Below, one piece after another: positions 1 to 9,672 of a stretch of DNA of 64,000 nt. Source of the stretch: Limosilactobacillus balticus (GTDB lineage Bacteria > Bacillota > Bacilli > Lactobacillales > Lactobacillaceae). The DNA is taken from contig NZ_JACIVH010000074.1 in NCBI RefSeq assembly GCF_014145615.1, forward strand, positions 62,001 through 126,000. Direction: 5' to 3'. Each line of letters begins with the position of its first letter. Position 1 is the stretch's first letter. Made by a program: the position numbers and the translations under genes. The notes beneath the pieces are model-generated. The model worked only from the letters and a program-made list of their open reading frames with translations, searched no databases and had not been told where the DNA came from.

Positions 1-721
1 AATAGGCAATTCCAAGATTTTCCGCAACCATGGTTTTGATAACGTGAATGTCAGCGGTGCGGTAGATGACTTGGGGACGAAAATGAGCCAAATGAGAGAT
101 TTGCTTAAAGGCTTGCTCATGAAAGAATTCAGTAGCAGGAACAATAAAGCGTTCATCTTTAAGAGTAGCAAAATCAACCTCCTTTTTAGTTGCGAGGGGA
201 TGATGCTTACTAACGATAATCTTAAAGGGGTACTCAGCTAGTTCGGTAGTTTTTAAGCCCACTTCTTTTAGGGGATTAAGCGATCCAAGTAATGCCATGT
301 CAAGGTTGCCGTGCTTAAGCATCTTGAGAATTTCCTTAGAACCGTGCTCAGAGGTTTCCAAGTGACTTAAAAGTCCTTCTCGCATTAATAGCGGGGTTAA
401 GGGCGGAAAGTAATAATTGCCGATGATAGGTGGTAGCCCAAAACGAATACTAGATGATTCGGCTTGATTGATTTCTTGGTGAGCAATCTTTAATTCGTTT
501 AAGATCACGTCAACGTGGACAGCAAATTGCTTCCCGGTTGGCGTGATATGCAATTGTTTATGGACATGGTCACGGATAAAAAATGAAGTGTCAAAATCTT
601 TTTCTAGTCGTTGGATGGCCATTGTAATAGTTGGTTGACTGACATTGAATTTTGCTGCAACTTGCGAAAAATTTTTATATTTTACCAGTGCTTGATAATA
701 TTTTAGATCGTTTAATTTCAT
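1..721 (-). CDS. LysR-family transcriptional regulator (3' end cut by window edge)
   Basis: I read this gene from the reverse complement: it starts with ATG at 721-719 and stays open to base 1, so about 240 residues are visible and the C-terminus lies outside. The N-terminus starts MKLNDLKYYQALVKYKNFSQ and continues with a winged helix-turn-helix holding the typical LysR segment FNVSQPTITMAIQRLE. The rest is the start of the substrate-binding-like effector domain. It is divergent from the malolactic enzyme gene, the usual position of an MleR-type activator of malolactic fermentation, so control of that gene is a reasonable inference. It is similar in style to the second LysR gene at 7349-8236. 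Confidence 0.88.
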   Translation of the reverse strand, partial: MKLNDLKYYQALVKYKNFSQVAAKFNVSQPTITMAIQRLEKDFDTSFFIRDHVHKQLHITPTGKQFAVHVDVILNELKIAHQEINQAESSSIRFGLPPIIGNYYFPPLTPLLMREGLLSHLETSEHGSKEILKMLKHGNLDMALLGSLNPLKEVGLKTTELAEYPFKIIVSKHHPLATKKEVDFATLKDERFIVPATEFFHEQAFKQISHLAHFRPQVIYRTADIHVIKTMVAENLGIAY

Positions 722-857
722 AAGAAATGCCTTCCTGCCAGTGATTATAATGGGTACTATCAATTTTATTTATATCATAGCATATATTTGACTATAAACT
801 GGCGCTGGAATTACTCTAAGAATGTTGAAACAGATAAAACGTAAAGGATAGGCGATA

Positions 858-2486
858 ATGTTGCGCAAAGGAATGCAAATGTTAAATGACCCCTTTAAGA
901 ATAAGGGAACTGCTTTTACAATTGAAGAGCGAAAAAAGTATGGTTTATTAGGTTTGTTACCATCTTGTGTAAGAACGATTGAGGAACAGGCAGACGAAAT
1001 CTATCGGTTATATCAATCTAAGAACTCACGGATTGAACAGCGCCACCTATTGATGGAAGTATTCAATACTAACCGCACTCTTTTCTTCTACTTAATGGAA
1101 AAACATATTGCGGAATTTATGCCGGTTGTGTATGACCCCGTAATTGCTGAGGCGATTGAGCAATATAATGAACGTTACATTAAGCCACAAGATGCTGCAT
1201 ATTTGAGTATTGAGCATCCTGACTTAATTAAAGAAGAACTTGCTGATGCCGCCGATGGTCGTGATATTCGCCTTATCGTTGTTACAGATGCTGAAGGAAT
1301 CCTTGGTATTGGCGACTGGGGTGTAAATGGGGTTGATATTTCTGTTGGAAAATTAATGGTTTACACAGCAGCGGCTGGGATTGATCCATCCCAAGTTCTC
1401 CCGGTTTCTATTGATGCTGGGACTAATAATGAAAAATTATTAAAATCCGCTAATTACTTAGGAAATCGAATTAAGCGGGTTGAAGGTCAAGAATACTTTG
1501 ACTTTATCGATAAGTTTGTTGATGCAGTTGAAGAATTGTTCCCTAAGAGTTTATTACACTTTGAAGATTTTGGTCGGGGAACGGCTGCGCGGATTCTTGA
1601 TAAGTACCAGGATAAGATTTTAACCTTTAACGATGATATTCAAGGAACTGGAATTATTGCCTTAGCTGGTGTGCTCGGAGCTATGAATATCTCAAAAGAA
1701 AAGTTAACGGACCAAACATTCTTAACGTTCGGTGCTGGTACCGCTGGAATGGGAATCGCTAAGATGCTTTATGACGAATTGATCCGTCAAGGCTTTACAC
1801 CGGAAGAAGCAAAGAAGCACTTCTATCTTGTTGACAAGCAAGGATTATTATTTGACGATACGCCAGGCTTAACACCAAAGCAAAAGCCATTTACCCGTCA
1901 ACGGAGCGAGTTTGCTAATGCTGATGAATTAACTAATTTACTTGCTGTTGTTAAGGTTGTGCACCCAACAGTAATGATTGGTACGTCAACTCAACCAGGA
2001 AGTTTTGATGAAGCGGTTGTAAAGGAAATGGCAGCTCATACTTCACGGCCAGTCATTTTTCCACTCTCTAACCCAACTAAGTTAGCAGAAGCAAAAGCAG
2101 CTGACCTCCTCAAGTGGACTGATGGAAAGGCATTAATTGCGACTGGAATCCCGGTTAAAGATATTGAATATAACGGAACTGTTTACCAAATCGGACAAGC
2201 TAACAATGCGTTAATTTATCCTGGAGTTGGTTTTGGGGCCTTGGCTGCTGAAGCTAAAGTGCTAAATGATAATATGTTAGCAGCAGCTGCTCATGCTTTA
2301 AGTGGCTTAGTTGATCCGGAAAAGCCAGGCGCAGCGGTGTTACCTCCTGTTTCTAAGTTAACAGAATTTTCTAAGCGAGTGGCGGAACGAGTAGCCGAAT
2401 CTGCTATCGATCAAGGCCTAGCCGGCGACGGAATTACTGATGCGAAGAACGTAGTAGCAGAAAAAATTTGGAAGCCTCAATATTAA
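858..2486 (+). CDS. mleS: Malolactic enzyme (NAD-dependent malate decarboxylase)
   Basis: A 542-residue malic-enzyme family protein that decarboxylates L-malate, to L-lactate in malolactic enzymes; it is cytosolic and raises pH and proton motive force. The N-terminal malic-enzyme domain contains the conserved segment [16 protein letters not shown] and the NDDIQGTG motif (about residues 255-265). The NAD-binding Rossmann motif follows as [13 protein letters not shown] at about 290-302. The length matches malolactic enzymes. I keep the first ATG because AAAGGATAGG lies 8 bases upstream and the N-terminus then aligns with the usual [12 protein letters not shown] start. Malate dehydrogenase (decarboxylating), giving pyruvate, is the alternative; sequence alone does not separate the two firmly. 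A terminator follows at 2543. Confidence 0.92.
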   Translation: MLRKGMQMLNDPFKNKGTAFTIEERKKYGLLGLLPSCVRTIEEQADEIYRLYQSKNSRIEQRHLLMEVFNTNRTLFFYLMEKHIAEFMPVVYDPVIAEAIEQYNERYIKPQDAAYLSIEHPDLIKEELADAADGRDIRLIVVTDAEGILGIGDWGVNGVDISVGKLMVYTAAAGIDPSQVLPVSIDAGTNNEKLLKSANYLGNRIKRVEGQEYFDFIDKFVDAVEELFPKSLLHFEDFGRGTAARILDKYQDKILTFNDDIQGTGIIALAGVLGAMNISKEKLTDQTFLTFGAGTAGMGIAKMLYDELIRQGFTPEEAKKHFYLVDKQGLLFDDTPGLTPKQKPFTRQRSEFANADELTNLLAVVKVVHPTVMIGTSTQPGSFDEAVVKEMAAHTSRPVIFPLSNPTKLAEAKAADLLKWTDGKALIATGIPVKDIEYNGTVYQIGQANNALIYPGVGFGALAAEAKVLNDNMLAAAAHALSGLVDPEKPGAAVLPPVSKLTEFSKRVAERVAESAIDQGLAGDGITDAKNVVAEKIWKPQY

Positions 2487-2542
2487 TCAAGCAGCTTGCA
2501 TCTTTGTGAATAATAAAACCAGATTATTAGACAAAAATAGAA

Positions 2543-2580
2543 AAGCATCTAAGAAATTAAAAAATCTTAGGTGTTTTTTT
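2543..2580 (+). terminator. Rho-independent terminator after malolactic enzyme gene
   Basis: GCATCTAAGA pairs with TCTTAGGTGT (with wobble pairs) around an A-rich loop and is followed by seven T. It separates mleS from the fumarase gene. Confidence 0.8.
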
Positions 2581-2725
2581 GTGTAGAAGTTTGTGAAACT
2601 TTTGCAAACACGATTGAAAAAAGCTATTATAACAGTTGGTAAGGCAATAGCTATAAGTGAAATTTATTAAAAATTAAAGATTTGACTATAGTTTTACTTA
2701 CAAGGTAGGATATACGTGTAAATGA

Positions 2726-2742
2726 TGTGTAACATTTCACAA
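2726..2742 (+). promoter_or_regulatory. Candidate Rex (NADH-responsive repressor) operator
   Basis: The reverse complement of this site reads TTGTGAAATGTTACACA, close to the Rex consensus TTGTGAAATnnTTCACAA. It lies about 40 bases before the fumarase start codon. Rex control of fumarate-reducing genes is known in Firmicutes; binding here is an inference from the motif only. Confidence 0.45.
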
Positions 2743-2780
2743 GGAAAAATTGCTCAATTAATATATTGGAGGTTTTTGAG

Positions 2781-4169
2781 ATGTCAGAATACCGTACTGA
2801 AGAAGATACGTTAGGTCCTGTTAAAATCCCTGCTGAAGCATTATGGGGACCACAAACAGAACGGAGTCGGAATAACTTCCCAACCGGTCAATACATGCCA
2901 TTAGCAATCATCCGTGCTTTATTGAACATTAAAAAAGCAGCGGCTCAAGCTAATATGGAAACTAAAGCTATCTCTGAAGAAAAGGGTAATTTAATTGTTA
3001 AAGCGATTGATGAATTACTCGCATTAAGTGATGAAGAATTGCGGAAGGACTTTCCATTAAAGGTTTACCAAACTGGTTCTGGTACCCAAACCAACATGAA
3101 CACTAATGAAGTTGTTGCGCACAAGGCTCATGAAATTAACCCTGACATTGAAATCTTGCCAAATGATGATGTTAACAAGGGTCAAAGTTCAAACGATACT
3201 TTCCCAACTGCTATGAATGTGGTTGCCTTAGAAGCGCTTGATAAGTTGAAACCAGCTGTTCAACACTTAATTGATGAATTAAAGGTTAAGGAAGAGAAGT
3301 ACATGAAGACTGTTAAAGTTGGACGTACTCACTTGCAAGATGCAGTTCCATTGACATTTGGTCAAGAACTTTCTGGTTACATTGCTTCCTTAGAACATGA
3401 CCTTGATTACATTAAGACTTTGGAACCAACATTAGATGAATTGGCAATTGGTGGTACTGCTGTTGGTACTGGTTTGAATGCTGCAGAAGGAATGCCTGAA
3501 AAGATTGCTGAAAAGCTTAGTGAAGTTTACGGCTTAAACTTGACTGCTGATTCAAACAAGTTCTACGGTTTAGCTAACCACTCTGGTTTGGATGTTGTTC
3601 ACGGTGCTTTGAAGACGTTAGCTGCCGACATGTTCAAACTTGCTCAAGATATTCGTTTCTTGGCTTCTGGTCCCCGTGCGGGTTACGGTGAATTAAATAT
3701 CCCAGCTAACGAACCAGGTTCATCAATCATGCCAGGTAAGGTTAACCCAACTCAAGCAGAAGCTGTAACAATGGCTGCTTTACGGGTATTCGGTAACGAT
3801 ACAGTAGTAACAATGGCTTCATCACAAGGTAACTTCGAAATGAATGTTTACAAGCCAGTATTGATCGATGCATTCCTCGAATCAGCTGATCTATTAACTG
3901 GAACAATTACTGGATTTGCTGACAAGATGATCCACGGAATGACGGTTAATGAAAAGCGGATGGAAGAATTAGTTGATAATTCATTAATGACTGTTACTGC
4001 TTTGTCACCACACATTGGTTACCATGACAGTGCTAAGATTGCTCAAGCTGCTGATAAAGCTGGTAGCACATTAAAAGAAGCTGCTTTGAAGTCCGGTAAG
4101 CTTACTGAAGAACAATACGATGAATGGATGGACATGCTTAAGATGACCAACGTTGATCGGGATAAATAA
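2781..4169 (+). CDS. fumC: Fumarate hydratase class II
   Basis: A 462-residue fumarase that interconverts malate and fumarate. The class II/aspartase superfamily signature GSSIMPGKVNP is clear (from base 3718), and GSGTQTNMNTNEVVAHKA and GRTHLQDAVPLTFGQE are the other conserved substrate-binding blocks. The start is set at the ATG at 2781, not the in-frame TTG upstream, because GGAGG at 2768-2772 has ideal spacing to it. Its neighbours are a fumarate-reductase flavoprotein and a dicarboxylate transporter, so it most likely runs in the malate to fumarate direction and feeds succinate formation. A terminator-like hairpin at 4202 follows, so the next gene may have its own transcript or depend on read-through. 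Confidence 0.95.
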   Translation: MSEYRTEEDTLGPVKIPAEALWGPQTERSRNNFPTGQYMPLAIIRALLNIKKAAAQANMETKAISEEKGNLIVKAIDELLALSDEELRKDFPLKVYQTGSGTQTNMNTNEVVAHKAHEINPDIEILPNDDVNKGQSSNDTFPTAMNVVALEALDKLKPAVQHLIDELKVKEEKYMKTVKVGRTHLQDAVPLTFGQELSGYIASLEHDLDYIKTLEPTLDELAIGGTAVGTGLNAAEGMPEKIAEKLSEVYGLNLTADSNKFYGLANHSGLDVVHGALKTLAADMFKLAQDIRFLASGPRAGYGELNIPANEPGSSIMPGKVNPTQAEAVTMAALRVFGNDTVVTMASSQGNFEMNVYKPVLIDAFLESADLLTGTITGFADKMIHGMTVNEKRMEELVDNSLMTVTALSPHIGYHDSAKIAQAADKAGSTLKEAALKSGKLTEEQYDEWMDMLKMTNVDRDK

Positions 4170-4201
4170 GAATTGAGTTAAAAGTAATGCCAATTTTGGC
4201 A

Positions 4202-4245
4202 AGAGTGGAAATAAGCAATAAAAAGAACTTGTTCCACTCTTTTTG
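4202..4245 (+). terminator. Rho-independent terminator after fumC
   Basis: AGAGTGGAA and TTCCACTCT form a nine-base-pair stem followed by TTTTT. Confidence 0.7.
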
Positions 4246-4290
4246 ACTGTTAATGTATTTAAAATTAAGAATTAAAAGGAGAGCAATATC

Positions 4291-5685
4291 ATGGCTGAAA
4301 AATTCCAACCATTATCTGTAAGTAAATTAGATAATGATTACGATGTTATTGTAATTGGTTCTGGTGGAACAGGTCTTTCCGCAGCAATTCAAGCAAACGA
4401 ATTGGGAATGAAGACGGTTGTTCTTGAAAAGGAAGAAGAACTTGGGGGAAATACCAACCGAGCTTCTTCAGGAATGAATGCCGCTGAAACCAACGTGCAA
4501 TTACAACATGGAGTAATTGATAACGTTGCTGACTTTTACCATGAAACATACAAAGATGGTGGACGTCTAAACGATAAGGATATGCTTGGTTACTTTGTAT
4601 ATCATACAGCTCCAGCAATCGACTGGTTAGCTGATCATGGGATTAAGCTTGATGACATTACAATTACTGGTGGAATGTCTCGTAAGCGTACTCACCGTCC
4701 AGCAAGTATGGCGCCAATTGGTGGTTTCTTAGTAAAGAGTTTATTGGAAGTTGTTCAAAAGGAAAACATTCCAGTATTTAATAAGGTTAAAGTTAATAAG
4801 CTCTTACAAGATGATGAAGGTAAGGTAATCGGTGTTGAAGCTAATGCTGATGGCCTAATTAAAACCATCCACGCAAAGGCTGTTATCTTAGCTACTGGTG
4901 GATTCGGTGCTTCTAAAGAATACATGAAGCGGTTCCGCCCTGACCTTGCTGATTACAAGACTACCAATCAACCAGGAGCAACTGGTGATGGCTTGAAGCT
5001 TGCTGAAGGCGTTGGCGGTGAATTAATGCAAATGGATCTTGTACAAGTTCACCCAACTGTTCAACAAGATAATCCTCATGTTTACCTTATTGGTGAAGCT
5101 GTCCGTGGTGAAGGTGCAATCTTAGTTAATGCTGAAGGTAATCGGTTTGTTAACGAATTAAACACTCGAAAGATTGTTTCTAATGCGATTACTGCCCTTC
5201 CAGAACACAGTGCTTACTTAATTTTTGACCAAGGTATTCGTGACCATGCTAAGGCAATTGAATTTTACGATAAAGTTGGTCTTGTTGTTCATGGCGATAC
5301 GATTGAGGATCTTGCAAAGAACCTCAATATGGATCCTGAGAACTTAAAGAAGACAGTCGCAACATGGAATGAAGCTGTTGAAAATCATGACGATAAAGAA
5401 TTCCATCGGACAACAGGAATGGATCGTGGAATTACCAAGCCAGGATTCTTTGCAATTCACATTGCACCTGCAATTCACTACACTATGGGTGGTATTCATA
5501 TTAATACAAAGACTCAAGTGCTTGATGGTAATGGGGATGTAATCAAGGGATTATATGCTGCAGGTGAAGTTGCTGGTGGTTTGCATGGTAATAACCGTGT
5601 TGGTGGTAACTCAATTGCAGAAACAATTGTCTTTGGACGTCAAGCAGGTCAACAAGTAACTGTTTACGCCCGTGGCTTAAAGTAA
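4291..5685 (+). CDS. Fumarate reductase flavoprotein subunit (flavocytochrome c-type FAD domain)
   Basis: A 464-residue FAD-dependent oxidoreductase, probably reducing fumarate to succinate. The N-terminal dinucleotide-binding motif is VIVIGSGGTGLSAAIQA (about residues 19-35), followed by the FAD segment EELGGNTNRASSGMNAA. C-terminal blocks MGGIHINTKTQVLD and GLYAAGEVAGGLHGNNRVGG are typical of fumarate reductase/succinate dehydrogenase flavoproteins. No haem or FMN-attachment domain precedes it, so it is the short soluble form found in lactobacilli; the electron donor is not visible here. AAGGAG precedes ATG 4291. With fumC and the DASS transporter it forms a reductive dicarboxylate branch that would reoxidise reduced cofactors. 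Confidence 0.9.
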   Translation: MAEKFQPLSVSKLDNDYDVIVIGSGGTGLSAAIQANELGMKTVVLEKEEELGGNTNRASSGMNAAETNVQLQHGVIDNVADFYHETYKDGGRLNDKDMLGYFVYHTAPAIDWLADHGIKLDDITITGGMSRKRTHRPASMAPIGGFLVKSLLEVVQKENIPVFNKVKVNKLLQDDEGKVIGVEANADGLIKTIHAKAVILATGGFGASKEYMKRFRPDLADYKTTNQPGATGDGLKLAEGVGGELMQMDLVQVHPTVQQDNPHVYLIGEAVRGEGAILVNAEGNRFVNELNTRKIVSNAITALPEHSAYLIFDQGIRDHAKAIEFYDKVGLVVHGDTIEDLAKNLNMDPENLKKTVATWNEAVENHDDKEFHRTTGMDRGITKPGFFAIHIAPAIHYTMGGIHINTKTQVLDGNGDVIKGLYAAGEVAGGLHGNNRVGGNSIAETIVFGRQAGQQVTVYARGLK

Positions 5686-5756
5686 AAATAATGGGCAGTG
5701 AGAGGCTGCCTAGAGCAATTATTAATTAATTACTTAACTATATAAGGGATAAGGAA

Positions 5757-7178
5757 ATGAAAAAATTAGAAAGTGTAAATTATAAGGGGTTCATTTGGCC
5801 TGTTATTATTGGCTTGATTTTATGGTTTATGACTCCTATTAAACCAGCTGCCGTTCCAGTTGCTGGTTGGCATATGTTTGCTTTGTTTGTTGCTACAATC
5901 ATTGCGTGTATTACTCGTCCACTTCCAATTGGTGGTGTCTCAATTATTGCTTTTGCTTTAACTGTTTTAACAAAGACAGTTCCAATGGAAAAAGCAATTG
6001 TTGGTTTTGGGAATGCGTCGATTTGGATGATCGCAATGGCCTTCTTCATTGCCCGGGGATTCATTAAGACCGGACTTGGTCGGCGGATTGCATTGAACTT
6101 TGTTAAGGCATTTGGTAAGCGGACTTTAGGACTCGCTTACTCCTTGATCGGTGTTGATTTGATTTTAGCACCAGCTACACCAAGTAATACTGCACGTGCT
6201 GGTGGTGTTTTGTACCCAATTATTGAATCATTGTCTCAATCATTTGGTTCAGATCCTAAGAAGGGAACAGAACGTAAAATTGGTTCTTTTTTGATCTTTG
6301 CTGAATATCATGGTGATATGATTACTGCGGCAATGTTTATGACCGCCATGGCCGCTAACCCATTAGTTCAGACTCTTGCCAAAAGTAATGGTGTAAACAT
6401 TACTTGGGTTGGCTGGTTCTTAGCTGCCTTGGTACCAGGAATTATCTCCTTAATTATTGTTCCATGGTTGATCTACAAAATGTATCCACCTGAAATTAAG
6501 GAAACTCCTAATGCTAAACAATGGGCGGAAGACGAACTCTCTAAAATGGGAGCAATGACTTTACCAGAAAAATTAATGGCAGTTATCTTTGTTATTGCCT
6601 TAATTCTCTGGATTGTCGGAAGCTTTATCGGGATTGATGCAACGCTTGCTGCATTTATCGCATTAGGATTATTACTCTTATGCGGTGTTTTAAGTTGGCA
6701 AGATGTACTTCATGAAACAGGAGCTTGGAATACTTTAACATGGTTCTCTGTTCTTGTTATGATGGCCGGTCAATTGACAACTTTAGGATTTATTCCATGG
6801 TTGAGTAAGACTGTTGGTAACTCGCTTCACGGTATGAACTGGATTTTGGTTTTGGTGATCTTAATTATTGCTTACTTCTACTCACACTACCTATTTGCTA
6901 GTTCTACTGCTCACGTAACTGCAATGTATAGTGCATTCTTAGCTGTTGCTATTTCAGCTCATGTTCCACCAATGCTTGCAGCCTTGATGCTTGGTTTCTT
7001 CGGTAACTTAATGGCATCTACTACTCACTACGCTTCTGGTCCAGCTCCTGTTCTTTTTGGCTCAGGTTATGTTCCACAATCAAAGTGGTGGTCATTAAAC
7101 TTTGTCCTTGGTATTTTCTACCTTGTCGTATGGATCGGTATTGGTAGTCTTTGGATGAAAGTTATTGGTATGTGGTAA
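5757..7178 (+). CDS. DASS-family dicarboxylate/citrate transporter (anion:Na+ symporter or antiporter)
   Basis: A 473-residue integral membrane protein with about 12 hydrophobic segments spread over its length. It matches the divalent-anion:sodium symporter (DASS/CitT) family: the conserved segments ATPSNTARAGGVLYPI (from base 6171) and the second SSTAHVTAMYSAF block (from base 6900) correspond to the two substrate/cation-binding SNT-type motifs. It sits directly after the fumarate-reductase gene (71 bp gap), so uptake of malate/fumarate or malate-succinate exchange is the likely job. Substrate choice cannot be read from the sequence. Confidence 0.88.
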   Translation: MKKLESVNYKGFIWPVIIGLILWFMTPIKPAAVPVAGWHMFALFVATIIACITRPLPIGGVSIIAFALTVLTKTVPMEKAIVGFGNASIWMIAMAFFIARGFIKTGLGRRIALNFVKAFGKRTLGLAYSLIGVDLILAPATPSNTARAGGVLYPIIESLSQSFGSDPKKGTERKIGSFLIFAEYHGDMITAAMFMTAMAANPLVQTLAKSNGVNITWVGWFLAALVPGIISLIIVPWLIYKMYPPEIKETPNAKQWAEDELSKMGAMTLPEKLMAVIFVIALILWIVGSFIGIDATLAAFIALGLLLLCGVLSWQDVLHETGAWNTLTWFSVLVMMAGQLTTLGFIPWLSKTVGNSLHGMNWILVLVILIIAYFYSHYLFASSTAHVTAMYSAFLAVAISAHVPPMLAALMLGFFGNLMASTTHYASGPAPVLFGSGYVPQSKWWSLNFVLGIFYLVVWIGIGSLWMKVIGMW

Positions 7179-7195
7179 AAATTTATCTTAAAAGA

Positions 7196-7229
7196 AAACT
7201 ACTTGGTGAAATTTGCCAAGTAGTTTTTT
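7196..7229 (+). terminator. Rho-independent terminator after dicarboxylate transporter
   Basis: AAACTACTTGG pairs with CCAAGTAGTTT around a short loop, followed by a T run. It closes the fumarate/transport group. Confidence 0.85.
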
Positions 7230-7348
7230 CTTTCATTAGGACAAAGATGAGTACAAGCATTATAAGAATATTCAGAATCTTAATTGCAAATGAATACTTA
7301 ATTGACGTAAGATAAAGATATTATTTCGACATAGAAAGGGTTAAGACG

Positions 7349-8236
7349 ATGAATACTCGTGATTTACAATACTTTGCCATGCTAGTTAAATTAAAAAATT
7401 ATACGCAAGTAGCAAAGTATTTTAATGTTTCTCAACCTAGTATTACCCAGGCAATTCGTCGCCTTGAGCAAGAATTTGACACAAAATTAGTGCGCAAAGA
7501 TCGTGTTCATCGGGATGAAATGATTACGCGCAGTGGGCAGTTACTATATGAAAAAGCGTTAGCGATAAACAAAAAAATAGACATTGCTCATCAAGAAATA
7601 GCACGGTCTGATCAACGACAAATAAAATTCGGCCTTCCACCAATCATTGGAAAAATGTATATTTCACACATTATCGGCAATCTTTCTAAACAGCTTCTTC
7701 AACGAATAAAAATTGTTTCTGTAGGATCTCATGAATTGCTAAGCGAATTACAAGCTGGCAAGATCGATATTGCTATGCTGGGTTCGATCGCACCAATTGA
7801 TCAAGCCGGCATTTTTGCGGAATTAATAACTACTCGACCATTTAGTATTATCGTAAGTACTGATCATCCACTTGCAAAGAAAAAGGCGGTTAGTTTTCAA
7901 GACTTAACTAATGAAATCTTTATTAATTATGACCAGCAATATGTCCATAAAGCTGCCTTTCAAGCTTATTCTACCTATGCCCAAATTAATCCACAAACGG
8001 CAATTTATAAGGTACCAAATGTTTCCTGGATTAAAGAGTTAGTACGGCAAAATAAGGGAATTAGTTTGATGGTTAAAGATGCGGTAAAGGATGAACCGGG
8101 AATTGTTGCCCTCGATATTGAAGACCCGATTCCCGAAAAATTTTTTATTTCGCTTGCTACACGAGAGGATTACATTTTAAGCGATGATGAACAGCAATTA
8201 ATCACTAAATTAAAAGAAATCACTCCCATAGCTTGA
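7349..8236 (+). CDS. LysR-family transcriptional regulator
   Basis: A 295-residue LysR protein. Residues 1-60 hold the winged helix-turn-helix with FNVSQPSITQAIRRLEQEF; residues about 90-295 form the periplasmic-binding-protein-like effector domain. AGAAAGGG lies upstream of ATG 7349. It is in the same direction as and immediately downstream of the dicarboxylate transporter, and resembles the LysR at the left edge of the window. Control of the malate/fumarate genes, perhaps with a dicarboxylate as effector, is a context inference. Confidence 0.92.
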   Translation: MNTRDLQYFAMLVKLKNYTQVAKYFNVSQPSITQAIRRLEQEFDTKLVRKDRVHRDEMITRSGQLLYEKALAINKKIDIAHQEIARSDQRQIKFGLPPIIGKMYISHIIGNLSKQLLQRIKIVSVGSHELLSELQAGKIDIAMLGSIAPIDQAGIFAELITTRPFSIIVSTDHPLAKKKAVSFQDLTNEIFINYDQQYVHKAAFQAYSTYAQINPQTAIYKVPNVSWIKELVRQNKGISLMVKDAVKDEPGIVALDIEDPIPEKFFISLATREDYILSDDEQQLITKLKEITPIA

Positions 8237-8292
8237 CAGCCGCCGTATAATTAAATAGTTAAGAGAATTGAATAAGAGGAGCTTGATGGGTT

Positions 8293-9660
8293 TTGAGTAA
8301 GGATAAAGAGATCTCAGCGAATGATTTTGAGCCGACTGAACATTTGTCTGATAAGCATCATATGGCGATTCCATGGCATGACTTTTTTACAAATGATAAT
8401 TTCACCCCTGCTTATGAGGCTAATTTAGTGGAACGAGCAGCGATTGTCGGACGAATTGGATTAATGATGCTTTCTTATGGAACGGGGGCGTGGCGAGTCC
8501 GTGATTCAATGAATATAGTTGCGCGAACGTTAAAAATGACTTGTTCAGTTGATATTGGGTTAGTTTCCCTCGAATATACTTGTATGGATGCTCACCATAG
8601 TTACACGCAGGCAATATCTTTACCAAGCACAAGTGTAAATACGACGAAACTTTCGCAGATGGAACGATTTATTAAAGAATTTGACCAGCATGGGAGTGAG
8701 ATGACAATTGGGGAAATCCACTCCCGTCTGGAGGAAATTGCTCACTCAAAAGGGAATTATGCTCCTTACCAAGTAGGATTAGCAGCCGCTCTGGCATGTA
8801 GCGCCTTCGTATTTTTACTGGGGGGTGGACCAGTTGAAATGTTTTGTAGTTTTATCGGGGCTGGCCTTGGAAACTATGCCCGCCGTAAGATGATTGACCG
8901 TCATATTACCTTATTTGCGGGAGTCGCGGTTGCAGTTGCCGTTGCGTGTCTTTCTTACCTGCTGGCCTTAAGTTTGATGCAATTAACATTTAATGTGAGT
9001 TCGCGTCATGAAGCAGGGTATATCGGTGCAATGCTGTTTATTATTCCAGGATTTCCTTTTATTACTAGTGGACTTGATATTTCAAAACTTGATATGCGGT
9101 CCGGCCTTGAACGGATGACCTATGCAATTGCAATTATTACAGTTGCTACCTTGGTTGGGTGGATCGTGGCATTAATGGTTAATCTACGTCCTGAGAATTT
9201 TCAAGCATTACCATTATCGGCATTAATGCTCTTTTTACTCCGGCTGCCTGCCAGCTTTTGTGGGGTGTTTGGCTTCTCAATAATGTTTAACAGTACGCCT
9301 AAAATGGCAGCTACTGCCGGTTGTATTGGAGCTATTGCTAATACATTACGGTTGGAATTAACAGACTTAACTGGAATTCCAGCAGGAGCAGCTGCATTTT
9401 TAGGAGCGTTAGTTGCCGGGTTATTGGCATCAATTGTTAAACGTAAAATTCAATATCCGCAAATTTCAATCACGGTTCCATCGATTGTTATTATGGTTCC
9501 AGGACTTTACATGTATCGGGCAATGTATAATATCGGTTTAACTTCGATTAGTGTAGGAACTCTTTGGATGACCAAGGCGCTTATGATTGTTGTCTTCTTG
9601 CCAATGGGATTGATTGCTGCTCGTATTCTTACAGATTCTAAGTGGCGACATAATGGATAG
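8293..9660 (+). CDS. ThrE-family threonine/serine exporter, fused two-domain form
   Basis: A 455-residue membrane protein. After about 160 cytosolic residues comes the DUF1212 (ThrE) domain with GGGPVEMFCSFIGAGLGNYARR and IPGFPFITSGLDI, followed by a second hydrophobic ThrE_2-like half ending in VPSIVIMVPGLYMYR. This is the ThrE arrangement that exports threonine and serine. The start is TTG at 8293, with GAGGAG about 11 bases upstream; the nearby ATG at 8286 is out of frame and stops at once. The gene ends 12 bases before the next gene, so the two are probably co-transcribed. A split homologous pair sits at 31.9-33.1 kb. Confidence 0.85.
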   Translation: MSKDKEISANDFEPTEHLSDKHHMAIPWHDFFTNDNFTPAYEANLVERAAIVGRIGLMMLSYGTGAWRVRDSMNIVARTLKMTCSVDIGLVSLEYTCMDAHHSYTQAISLPSTSVNTTKLSQMERFIKEFDQHGSEMTIGEIHSRLEEIAHSKGNYAPYQVGLAAALACSAFVFLLGGGPVEMFCSFIGAGLGNYARRKMIDRHITLFAGVAVAVAVACLSYLLALSLMQLTFNVSSRHEAGYIGAMLFIIPGFPFITSGLDISKLDMRSGLERMTYAIAIITVATLVGWIVALMVNLRPENFQALPLSALMLFLLRLPASFCGVFGFSIMFNSTPKMAATAGCIGAIANTLRLELTDLTGIPAGAAAFLGALVAGLLASIVKRKIQYPQISITVPSIVIMVPGLYMYRAMYNIGLTSISVGTLWMTKALMIVVFLPMGLIAARILTDSKWRHNG

Positions 9661-9672
9661 GAGAGTGAGAAC

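Noticed and set aside
44-241. Small plus-strand frame at the left edge
   Set aside because: It lies fully opposite the LysR gene that runs off the window and has no ribosome site.
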